Shown one piece after another: positions 1 through 6,365 of a DNA stretch of 8,404 nucleotides. The notes beneath the pieces are model-generated. The model did not search any database and was not told where the DNA came from. It saw only the letters and a program-made list of their open reading frames with translations. The DNA lies in the NCBI GenBank assembly GCA_964562425.1, contig CAZLTJ010000085.1, positions 1 to 8,404 on the forward strand, in the 5' to 3' direction. Source of the stretch: JAUWMV01 sp964562425. Its GTDB lineage: Bacteria; UBP14; UBA6098; B30-G16. The translations under genes and the position numbers were made by a program. Each line of letters starts with the position of its first letter. Positions within the stretch are counted from its first letter, which is position 1.

Positions 1-104
1 GGGATTTAAAAATGACAATTACTAGAAATTAACCACCATTTGTTGGGGTTTTGGGATTATCCGTGAAATCTTCTTAATCCGTGTTATCTGTGGTTCTGGG
101 TGTG
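1..104. repeat. Palindromic interspersed element, copy 1 (left part outside the window)
   Basis: This stretch matches 235-338 at a constant offset of 234 bases. The first 55 bases (1-55 and 235-289) are identical. The rest carries scattered substitutions up to the shared end 'atctgtggttct'. Compared with the complete copy, the left end (the 'tctgaaccgcggatta' part) would lie just outside the window. No open reading frame of note is present. The 94 bases between this copy and the next (105-198) are A+T-rich and hold no gene or structure I can support. Confidence 0.9.
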
Positions 105-198
105 GTACGTTATGTCTGATGTTTCCTGTGTTTATTAGTTCTCACAAGGCTTATTTATTTTTTTTCATTTAATATTATTAATCGGTGCTGTAAATATG

Positions 199-338
199 TC
201 TGAACCGCGGATTACACAGATTGGTGGATTAACTGGGATTTAAAAATGACAATTACTAGAAATTAACCACCATTTGTTGGGGTTTTGGGGGTGTCCGTGA
301 AATCTATTTAATCCGTGGTATCTGTGGTTCTAGTTGTG
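199..338. repeat. Palindromic interspersed element, copy 2 (complete)
   Basis: The element begins 'tctgaaccgcggatta' and ends near '...taatccgtggtatctgtggttc' (about 330), with similarity to copy 1 running to 338. The two ends form an imperfect inverted repeat. The right end read on the minus strand gives gaacc-acagat-...-ggatta-...-agattt, and the left end gives gaacc-(9 extra bases)-acagat-...-ggatta-...-ggattt. An RNA copy could therefore fold into a long hairpin. No transposase lies inside it. It resembles a miniature, non-autonomous or REP/MITE-like repeat. The right edge overlaps the 3' end of the GxxExxY gene on the minus strand. Confidence 0.85.
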
Positions 339-697
339 TTGATTATTCTTCTGAATTCCAAGCTTTTCGCTCCAAAATTTGTAAGCAATCCAACTTCGAG
401 GTTATATGCTTCGAGATAGTTAATGGCTTGTGCAAGATGAACTGGTTCGAGTTTTGTTAATGCTTTCAATTCAACCATGACAACACTTTCGACGAGAAAA
501 TCCACACGTCGACTACCAATTTCGATACCATCATAAATAATTGGTATTGCAAATTCTCTTTCGAAATCAAGTGCATCATTCCGCATCTCAATTTCCAGAG
601 CCTTTTGGTAAATTTTTTCTTGAAAGCCATTTCCTAACTTCGAATGAACTTTCATCGCTGCACCGATTATTCTCCCTGTGATATCTTTGTATTTCAT
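308..697 (-). CDS. GxxExxY family protein (PDDEXK nuclease-like fold)
   Basis: This 129-residue protein carries the family signature G24-F-Q-E27-K-I-Y30. A nuclease-like core follows: E48 in 'REFAIPI', D66 in 'RRVDFLVE', E76-L-K78 in 'VELKA', then Q90 in 'HLAQAINYL'. The D-x9-E-x-K spacing fits the PDDEXK superfamily (PDDEXK_3 group), so nucleic-acid cleavage is plausible. The biological role of this family is unknown to me. Length is normal for the family (about 125-135 residues). The start is an ATG preceded by a weak 'GGTG' ten bases upstream. The last residues, T-R-T-T-D-T-T-D, and the TAA stop are encoded by the right end of repeat copy 2. Another repeat end lies 15 bases upstream of the start. 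The gene stands alone with no obvious operon partner. Family assignment is firm; catalytic activity is inferred. Confidence 0.93.
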   Translation of the reverse strand: MKYKDITGRIIGAAMKVHSKLGNGFQEKIYQKALEIEMRNDALDFEREFAIPIIYDGIEIGSRRVDFLVESVVMVELKALTKLEPVHLAQAINYLEAYNLEVGLLTNFGAKSLEFRRIINTTRTTDTTD

Positions 698-712
698 TTT
701 ATCTTTTCACCA

Positions 713-740
713 TCTGAACCGCGGATTATGCAGTAATCCC
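713..740. repeat. Degenerate element end with small hairpin, upstream of the GxxExxY gene
   Basis: It starts with the same 16 bases, 'tctgaaccgcggatta', as the left end of the complete element at 199. The similarity then stops. The following bases form a short inverted repeat, GGATTA-tgcag-TAATCC (723-739). On the minus strand this lies 15 bases before the GxxExxY start codon, so it would be in the leader or promoter region of that gene. The A+T-rich stretch 741-805 after it shows no gene. Confidence 0.75.
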
Positions 741-805
741 TTTTTCTTTTTCTCCACTTACACCCATAAATAAAGTATAAAATTAATTTGCGCAATGCGA
801 AAAAG

Positions 806-856
806 TCTGAACCGCGGATTACGTATATTAGCGGATTAATTGGGATTTCAATCCCA
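806..856. repeat. Diverged element left end with TGGGATT/AATCCCA palindrome
   Basis: Positions 806-848 align without gaps to 199-241, with 37 of 43 bases the same, including the first 17. Beyond that point this copy continues differently and closes into a perfect inverted repeat, TGGGATT-tc-AATCCCA (841-856). It lies between the GxxExxY gene and the oxidoreductase, downstream of the latter on its strand. It could act as a transcript 3'-end hairpin for the oxidoreductase gene, but no T-run follows it. Bases 857-923 lead to the oxidoreductase stop and contain 'tcggaatcgggt' (888-899), which recurs at 6206. Confidence 0.7.
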
Positions 857-923
857 TGCTCGACTTGCTCGTAGTCTCTCTCGTTAGTCGGAATCGGGTG
901 AGGGAGTGAGTAAAATCGCTCTG

Positions 924-2066
924 TTAGCCAACAACGCTGGGTTCTATGATGAGTTCACCCATCTTGAATCTCTCAATAAATAGCGGGGAAATATCAATTT
1001 CAGGTTTCACACCCGCAATAATTTGAGCTGTAACTCGTGCTGTCATGGGTGCCAACATGAATCCATGCCCAGAGAATCCTACAGCCATGAAAAACCCGGG
1101 TTGTTCGGGATGCTCGCCCAAAATAGGTGCTGCATCTGGTGTTTTAACATACGAGCCAGCCCATTGTCTCACAATCCTTACGTTCCTCATGAAAGGCAAT
1201 ATTTCGAGAAGAATATGCGTTATGTGTTCCAAAAACTGCCAGCTGCTTTTTATGTTATGTGAGGATTCTTCAATCTCACTAATCCCGAGAATAAACGACC
1301 CATGAGGAACCTGCTGTACATATATACCAGTCTGGAACGAAATTACCATAGTTTCGAAAACTGGTGCAAGCGGCTCGGTAATTAATATTTGGTGTCGATC
1401 CGGTTTTGTGGGGATTTCGAGGTTAAGCATTTGTGAAACCTCAGCAGACCATGGTCCCGCTGCGTTGAGTATTACTTCTGTCGATATATCACCTCTATCG
1501 GTCTTTACACAGTCAATTTTTTCGCCAGATTTCTCGATTCCAATAACTTCGGTGTTCCTGTAAAATTTAACCCCAAGCCTTTCCGCGGCACGTTGATATG
1601 CAAAATTCGTTAGAAACGGATTAGCATGACCATCCGTAGGACAATAAGTCGCTGAAACAAAAGCATCTGTATTGATTGGTGGACAGATTTCAACAGCTTC
1701 CTCTTTGCTGACAAATCGTGACGGAATACCGAGCCTGTTTTGAAGAGCGATATTTTTTCTAAATTGATTAACCTGAATCTCGTCATGTGCCAGAACTAGA
1801 TAACCACCTTGGCGAAACTCGATGTCCATCCTAAGCTCATCCGTAAGAGTTTCAAAAATCTCAACGGACTTTTTCGCAAGTATTGCGTTAAACTCGAGAC
1901 CCCACTGCTGACGGACACCTGCTCCACATCTGCCTGTTGAGCCGGAAGATATGTAGCTTTTTTCGAGTACGGCAATATTTTTAATACCCAATTTAGCCAA
2001 TTCATAGGCAGTAGCAGAACCGATTATACCTGCACCTATTATAACTATATCTGCAGTTCTGACCAT
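924..2066 (-). CDS. FAD-dependent oxidoreductase, sarcosine oxidase / L-proline dehydrogenase beta-subunit type
   Basis: This 380-residue flavoprotein of the D-amino-acid oxidase superfamily probably oxidises a secondary amine or amino acid such as sarcosine, proline or N-methyl amino acids. The N-terminal FAD-binding motif is G11-A-G-I-I-G16, with the ribose-binding acidic residue E35 at the end of the second strand. It is followed by 'GSTGRCGAGVRQQWG' (42-56), then 'PTDGHANP' (143-150), and near the C-terminus 'WAGSYVKTPD' (302-311) and 'GFSGHGFM' (330-337). This pattern and the length closely recall archaeal proline dehydrogenase beta subunits and sarcosine oxidase SoxB. I chose the ATG at 2064-2066. 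The frame is open to a TTG at 2117, but that would add 17 residues before the usual flavoprotein start and has no ribosome binding site. It lies 72 bases after purB and is probably in the same transcript. No alpha, gamma or delta partner is visible. The substrate is not determinable here. Confidence 0.88.
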   Translation of the reverse strand: MVRTADIVIIGAGIIGSATAYELAKLGIKNIAVLEKSYISSGSTGRCGAGVRQQWGLEFNAILAKKSVEIFETLTDELRMDIEFRQGGYLVLAHDEIQVNQFRKNIALQNRLGIPSRFVSKEEAVEICPPINTDAFVSATYCPTDGHANPFLTNFAYQRAAERLGVKFYRNTEVIGIEKSGEKIDCVKTDRGDISTEVILNAAGPWSAEVSQMLNLEIPTKPDRHQILITEPLAPVFETMVISFQTGIYVQQVPHGSFILGISEIEESSHNIKSSWQFLEHITHILLEILPFMRNVRIVRQWAGSYVKTPDAAPILGEHPEQPGFFMAVGFSGHGFMLAPMTARVTAQIIAGVKPEIDISPLFIERFKMGELIIEPSVVG

Positions 2067-2138
2067 TGGATTTGTCCATTCTCGACGAGAAATAAAAATC
2101 CGTATATAAAGATTCAAGATTATTTAATGAAATTATTA

Positions 2139-3437
2139 CTAATCCTTGAATACCCGTTTGAAGATTAGATCGACATAACGAATATAAACATCGAGATCAA
2201 ATAATGCTCTAAGTTCCTCTAAGGATATGTACCTTCTTATCTCACCATCTTTGACTACTTGTTCGAAGAAATCCTGTTTTTTCTCCCAGCTCGATATAAC
2301 TCTACCTTGGACAAGCATATGCGCCTTTTGTCTTGGAAGACCTGACCTAATTAGTCGCAGCATAAGCCTTTGGCTGAAAATGTAACCCTTGGTTAGCATG
2401 ATGTTTTCCATAGCTCTATCAGTGTCGATAGTAAGTCCCGAAAGAATGAAATTCAGATTGTATAACATATAATCCAGAAGAATTGTTGCATCTGGAATTA
2501 TAACTCGTTCTACCGATGAGTGCGAAATATCGCGTTCATGCCACAGAGCAATATTTTCCATAGCTGGAACTACATACGACCTAAGCAATCGAGCAAGACC
2601 TGTAAGCTGCTCGCATTTGACCGGATTACGCTTGTGTGGCATAGCTGATGATCCTAATTGGGTTTTTGCAAACGGCTCCTTTAATTCTCCTATTTCCGTT
2701 CTCTGAAGATTTCTTATTTCCGTTGCTATTTTTTCTATGCCGGATCCTAAAAGACTAAGAGTTGAGATGAAATATGCGTGTCTATCTCTGTGGACAATTT
2801 GTGATGGTACCGGTTCACGTTTAAGTCCCAGAATTTCCAGCGTCAGCTCTTCGGTCTCAGGATCAATATTTGCATAGTTCCCAACTGCACCCGATATAGA
2901 ACCCACTAACACTTGCTCTAATGCGTTCTCAATTCTGTCTTTGTGTCGAGTCAATTCATCATACCATACAGCGAATTTAAGTCCTATTGTAGTAGGTTCG
3001 GCATGAATTCCATGTGTTCTTCCGATGATAGGAGTATATCTATAATTCTTCGCCAACTCTTTAATCGTTGATCTAACAGTATCAAGATTCTTCATAACAA
3101 TATCCATAGCTTCTCGGATTTGTAATGCCAGAGCGGTATCCATTATATCAGAGGATGTAAGACCGTAATGAAGCCATCTTGAAGGTTCATCACCTATTTT
3201 GTCTTGAATAACTTTTAAAAACGCAATAAGTTCGTGGTGAGTTTCCTCCTCAGCTTTGCGTATCTCTTTCAATTTGAACGATGCATTTTTCTTAATTATC
3301 TCCGCAATTTCGGGTTCAATGTTACCTAATTCTGCTTGAGCTTTGCACACTGCAATCTCAACATCTAGCCATTTTTTAAAACGGTTTTCCTCGGACCAGA
3401 CTTTCTTAATGTGATAACGAGAATAACGATTAATCAT
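2139..3437 (-). CDS. purB: Adenylosuccinate lyase
   Basis: This 432-residue enzyme of the fumarase/aspartase superfamily acts twice in purine synthesis. It splits SAICAR to AICAR plus fumarate, and adenylosuccinate to AMP plus fumarate, in the cytoplasm as a homotetramer. The three conserved regions are visible: T66-H-H68-E, T94-S-S-D97, and R140-T-H142-G-I-H-A-E-P-T, followed by the signature loop G262-S-S-A-M-P-H-K-R-N-P272 that holds the catalytic serine. H68 and H142 match the catalytic histidines of the Bacillus enzyme. The length is that of the short Bacillus/Thermotoga type, not the longer E. coli type. The start is set by a strong ribosome binding site (AAAGGAGG at 3442-3449) close to the ATG. 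No other purine gene is adjacent, and the nearest downstream gene is the flavin oxidoreductase. Confidence 0.97.
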   Translation of the reverse strand: MINRYSRYHIKKVWSEENRFKKWLDVEIAVCKAQAELGNIEPEIAEIIKKNASFKLKEIRKAEEETHHELIAFLKVIQDKIGDEPSRWLHYGLTSSDIMDTALALQIREAMDIVMKNLDTVRSTIKELAKNYRYTPIIGRTHGIHAEPTTIGLKFAVWYDELTRHKDRIENALEQVLVGSISGAVGNYANIDPETEELTLEILGLKREPVPSQIVHRDRHAYFISTLSLLGSGIEKIATEIRNLQRTEIGELKEPFAKTQLGSSAMPHKRNPVKCEQLTGLARLLRSYVVPAMENIALWHERDISHSSVERVIIPDATILLDYMLYNLNFILSGLTIDTDRAMENIMLTKGYIFSQRLMLRLIRSGLPRQKAHMLVQGRVISSWEKKQDFFEQVVKDGEIRRYISLEELRALFDLDVYIRYVDLIFKRVFKD

Positions 3438-3441
3438 TGCC

Positions 3442-3449
3442 CCTCCTTT
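3442..3449 (-). promoter_or_regulatory. Strong Shine-Dalgarno of purB
   Basis: On the minus strand AAAGGAGG lies four bases before the ATG at 3435-3437. It is the clearest ribosome binding site in the window. It shows that the organism uses conventional Shine-Dalgarno initiation, which helps judge the other starts. Confidence 0.8.
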
Positions 3450-3710
3450 TGCAGCTTTTGAGACAAAATATTCCCATTTCCCACAGGCTCAACTTAAATA
3501 TGCATGGATAAGGAATTATCTTATTTTTTTTCAATTTATTATAAATTAGCATCGATTAGATAAATTTATTTACCGAGACTCAGAACTAAGGAATTTAAAA
3601 GAGTTAAGCTGAATTTGGTAACTGTTTTCTAAAAAATTTTAGCCAAAGAGTGTATATATACATTTTTGAATATCAACTATAAGCTGAATGCAAAAAAATA
3701 CCGAGGAACT
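3450..3710. other. Intergenic region between helicase stop and purB leader
   Basis: This is A+T-rich DNA with no coding potential that I can support. It must contain the purB promoter unless purB is read through from the helicase gene. On the minus strand a TATAAT (3538-3543) is a possible -10, but no good -35 lies at the right distance, so I do not call it a promoter. A 12-base palindrome, TGTATATATACA (3651-3662), and a weak CTAAAA-aa-TTTTAG (3629-3642) are present. Neither looks like a factor-independent terminator. Confidence 0.5.
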
Positions 3711-5885
3711 TCACATTAGTTTTAGTTTTGCATATCGCGCTACAAGTTTCTTAACTCCAACCTTAGGAAAGTCAACTGTTACAACTGTATCTCCTCCTTT
3801 CCCTCGCACATCGATGATTTTCCCCTTGCCAAAAAATGGATGAAATACCATTTTATTGGGTTTAAATGCAATTTTAGGTCCTGTATCATCATAAGTCCGT
3901 GTAATTTTAATTCCCTTCGATTTTGCGAAATCGTATCCGAATGTAATGGAACTTTCAGGAGCAAGATTTATAAATTGAATTGCATCTTTAGATAGTTCAT
4001 CGACAAACAATGACTTGCCAAGCTCCTCAACTGTGCCGAATCTTGCCCTCTGCTTAGCATACGACACGAATACATTATGTTTTGCTCTGGTCAGCGCTAC
4101 ATAGAACAACCTTCGCTCCTCCTCCAACTGATCATCTTCTTTTAATGCTCTTATTAATGGGAAAATACCCAACTCCAAACCGACAATGAAAACTGTCTCA
4201 AATTCTAATCCTTTAGCAGCATGAACTGTCATAAGGTTAACCACATCATCTCCACGATGCCAGCGATCTATATCGGTCATTAATGTTATCGAGTTTAAAA
4301 AATTTAGGACAGTAGGCTCGTCGTCCTTGCTTTCAAATTCCTGTGCTGCGGTAATTAGCTGCCCCAAGTTTTCCATTCGAGTGCGAGACTGGATCGAATC
4401 ATCCTCGAGAATCATTCTCAGGTATCCTGTCTCCTCCAATAGCTCCTGTATTAGCTCAGATGGTTTTATATCGTTTATGTTTAATTTAAATTTTTCTATC
4501 ATTTCTACAAACTTGCTCAATGCTTGAATTCTTTTTAACCGTAATGGAAGCTGATTGTCATTAGAAATAACCTTGTACATCGATATATCAGCAGATTTAG
4601 CAAGGTCCTCTATTTTCTCCATTGTATTTAGCCCAATTCCACGGCGAGGATTGTTTATTATGCGCTTAAGTGCAAGGTCATCATCCGGATTTATTACTAG
4701 TCGAACGTAGGCTATTATATCCTTAATCTCTGCTCTTTCATAGAATCCCACTCCTCCTACAACAATATACGGAATGTCCCTCGAGCGAAATTCCTGCTCA
4801 AAAAGCCGCGAGAGAGCATTAATTCTATATAGCACCGCAATATCCCCCGCCTTTTCGCCGTGGCTAATCCGTTCACTAATTTGTTCAACAACATAATTTG
4901 CCTCAGATAAATCGTTAGCGAATTTCAAAAGCATAACTTTTTCACCCTTAGGCGCATTGGTAAACAGTTTTTTTCTATGTCGCATTCGATTATTGCTAAT
5001 TAGTTCCCCAGCAGCTTCCAAAATGTTCCCAGTAGAGCGATAGTTTTCCTCAAGCTTAATAATTTTCACGTTTTGATAATATTCCGGGAAATCGAGTATA
5101 TTTCTCAACTGTGCTCCACGCCACGAATAGATCGACTGATCATCGTCGCCAACAACAGTTATATTGTTGTGTGTAATTGTGAGTTCTCTTAGAAACGCAA
5201 ATTGGGCTTCATTTGTGTCCTGGAATTCATCTACTAATATATAGTTGAATCGATTCACATATTTCTCCCGACTCTTCTTAGACTTTCGAAATATTTGCAC
5301 AACCAGCGAGATCATATCGTCGAAATCCACTGCTTTCGCTCTTCTGAGGAGTTCCACATAACGATTATATATTTTTGAGAGCGTTTTTTCTCCTGGATTC
5401 GATACGAGGTTTACAAAATCTTCAGGAAAAATCAGCCTTCGTTTTAGAGAACTTATTCCATTATGAACTTTTTTTGGATCTATAGTTTTGGGATTCAAAT
5501 CGAAATCGCAAATGATAGCTTTCACAAGCTGAATAGAATCGCTTTGATCGTATACTATGTAATCCGGTGTTATATCGATTACTTCACCTACACTGCGAAG
5601 GATTTTTCCACACAAAGAGTGAAATGTCCCCACCCAGGACTTCTTCATATCTATCTTCAGAAGTTGCTGCACTCGGTCAACCATCTCTCTTGCAGCTTTA
5701 TTGGTGAAGGTAACTGCGAGAATAGAAAACGGATCCACGCCTAATTTATAGACCATGTAAGCAATTTTGTACGTTAACATGCGTGTTTTACCGGAACCTG
5801 CACCTGCCAAAACTAAAACTGGTCCCTCGGTTGCGACAACACCTGCATATTGTTGCGGATTTAACTCTCTTGAGAAATCTATCAT
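3711..5885 (-). CDS. pcrA: PcrA/UvrD-type superfamily 1A DNA helicase
   Basis: This 724-residue ATP-dependent 3'-5' DNA helicase is expected to act in nucleotide excision and mismatch repair, clearing recombination intermediates and removing stalled RNA polymerase. All SF1A motifs are present: Q motif 'LNPQQ' (8-12), Walker A A27-G-A-G-S-G-K-T-R35, Ia 'FTNKAA' (60-65), Ib 'GTFHS' (86-90), Walker B 'VDEFQDTN' (218-225), III 'GDDDQSIYSWRGA' (246-258), IV 'EENYRST', V 'VNLMTVHAAKGLEFE' (from about 549) and VI 'EERRLFYVALTRAK' (about 589-602). The last 45 residues (680-724; 'VFHPFFGKGKII...VDFPKVGVKKL') match the Tudor-like tail by which PcrA/UvrD contacts RNA polymerase. The length is normal. 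The start fits the family N-terminus although no Shine-Dalgarno precedes it: the minus-strand leader is T/A-rich and ends 'ttattcct'. uvrD is an equally valid name. Confidence 0.96.
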   Translation of the reverse strand: MIDFSRELNPQQYAGVVATEGPVLVLAGAGSGKTRMLTYKIAYMVYKLGVDPFSILAVTFTNKAAREMVDRVQQLLKIDMKKSWVGTFHSLCGKILRSVGEVIDITPDYIVYDQSDSIQLVKAIICDFDLNPKTIDPKKVHNGISSLKRRLIFPEDFVNLVSNPGEKTLSKIYNRYVELLRRAKAVDFDDMISLVVQIFRKSKKSREKYVNRFNYILVDEFQDTNEAQFAFLRELTITHNNITVVGDDDQSIYSWRGAQLRNILDFPEYYQNVKIIKLEENYRSTGNILEAAGELISNNRMRHRKKLFTNAPKGEKVMLLKFANDLSEANYVVEQISERISHGEKAGDIAVLYRINALSRLFEQEFRSRDIPYIVVGGVGFYERAEIKDIIAYVRLVINPDDDLALKRIINNPRRGIGLNTMEKIEDLAKSADISMYKVISNDNQLPLRLKRIQALSKFVEMIEKFKLNINDIKPSELIQELLEETGYLRMILEDDSIQSRTRMENLGQLITAAQEFESKDDEPTVLNFLNSITLMTDIDRWHRGDDVVNLMTVHAAKGLEFETVFIVGLELGIFPLIRALKEDDQLEEERRLFYVALTRAKHNVFVSYAKQRARFGTVEELGKSLFVDELSKDAIQFINLAPESSITFGYDFAKSKGIKITRTYDDTGPKIAFKPNKMVFHPFFGKGKIIDVRGKGGDTVVTVDFPKVGVKKLVARYAKLKLM

Positions 5886-6060
5886 AGGAATAAAAATAAA
5901 AATAAGCCCTATAATTCAAAGTAATGTTTTATTTTACATATAATCTGCGATTTGTTTGATTAAATAATAATCTCTAATTCTTATCGCTCTCTTTATTCGA
6001 TATCACCTCTATCATAATAAACTTTTTCTTAATAGCATACTCTATCCCTACAAAAAACCT
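5886..6060. other. A+T-rich upstream region of the helicase gene
   Basis: This is the left part of a 480-base divergent intergenic region. I see no gene or RNA. The helicase promoter should lie here on the minus strand, but I could not find a convincing -35/-10 pair. A TATAAT at 5939-5944 faces the plus strand without a good -35. Pyrimidine-rich phrases such as 'ctctatc' become frequent towards the right and lead into the repeat block at 6061. Confidence 0.4.
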
Positions 6061-6232
6061 TTTCTTTGTAACCCTCTCTATCTCTTAGTTCCTTTCTTTG
6101 TAATCCCCTCTATCCCCCAACCCCTTTCTCCCTAAAGAGAAAGGGGAGTTTTTAGTGATGCGCTTTCTGTTCCCTCTCCTTAGGGAGAAGGAGGCTCTGA
6201 TATAATCGGAATCGGGTAAAGGTATGAATAAT
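6061..6232. repeat. Pyrimidine-rich repeat block with two hairpins
   Basis: A 22-base phrase beginning 'tttctttgtaa' occurs at 6061-6082 and again at 6093-6114 with two differences. Next comes a 10-bp perfect hairpin, CCCCTTTCTC-cctaaa-GAGAAAGGGG (6121-6146), followed by 'agttttta', a T-rich tract resembling a plus-strand terminator tail. A smaller hairpin, TCTCC-ttag-GGAGA, lies at 6175-6188. The block ends in 'tcggaatcgggt' (6206-6217), which also occurs at 888-899. Over 27 bases from there the two sites share 21. This looks like a dispersed intergenic repeat of this genome rather than a gene. Confidence 0.7.
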
Positions 6233-6261
6233 GAAATATTGCTAACAAAATACGATACAGA

Positions 6262-6279
6262 TTCCCCTTATTTGGGGAA
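6262..6279. repeat. TTCCCC/GGGGAA hairpin upstream of the small terminase gene
   Basis: This is a perfect inverted repeat with arms TTCCCC (6262-6267) and GGGGAA (6274-6279) and the loop 'ttattt'. On neither strand is the stem followed by a T-run, so it is not a typical terminator. It separates the repeat block from the probable promoter of the phage-type genes. Confidence 0.6.
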
Positions 6280-6294
6280 AAAGAGTAAAATAAA

Positions 6295-6322
6295 TTGCGG
6301 ATATGTAACTATATGTTACATT
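6295..6322 (+). promoter_or_regulatory. Putative promoter with overlapping operator palindrome
   Basis: A possible -35 TTGCGG (6295-6300) and -10 TACATT (6317-6322) are 16 bases apart, 44 bases before the small terminase start. Both are imperfect matches to the consensus. A perfect inverted repeat, ATGTAAC-tatat-GTTACAT (6303-6321), fills the spacer and touches the -10. That is a classic position for a dimeric repressor to block RNA polymerase. The palindrome is directly visible; the promoter and the repressor role are inferred. Confidence 0.45.
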
Positions 6323-6365
6323 AGTCTCGGAAAATACAAAAATATCTGCTAAAAAGGCGGTATTT

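Noticed and set aside
1..338. CRISPR array
   Set aside because: Only two long copies at a spacing of 234 bases with an imperfect palindromic body. There are no short repeats with regular unique spacers and no cas genes.
1023..1305. Two overlapping plus-strand frames, cysteine-rich in appearance
   Set aside because: They are shadows of the minus-strand oxidoreductase gene, which has clear motifs over the same bases.
2067..2117. 17-residue N-terminal extension of the oxidoreductase from a TTG
   Set aside because: The FAD-binding motif normally begins within about ten residues of the start. The TTG has no ribosome site, whereas the ATG at 2064-2066 gives the usual flavoprotein N-terminus.
3629..3662. 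Factor-independent terminator after the helicase gene
   Set aside because: The inverted repeats here are short and entirely A/T, with no G+C-rich stem before a T-run on the minus strand.
6121..6160. Dedicated terminator of a plus-strand gene
   Set aside because: The stem and T tract look right, but no plus-strand gene precedes it in this intergenic region. I record it as part of a repeat block instead.
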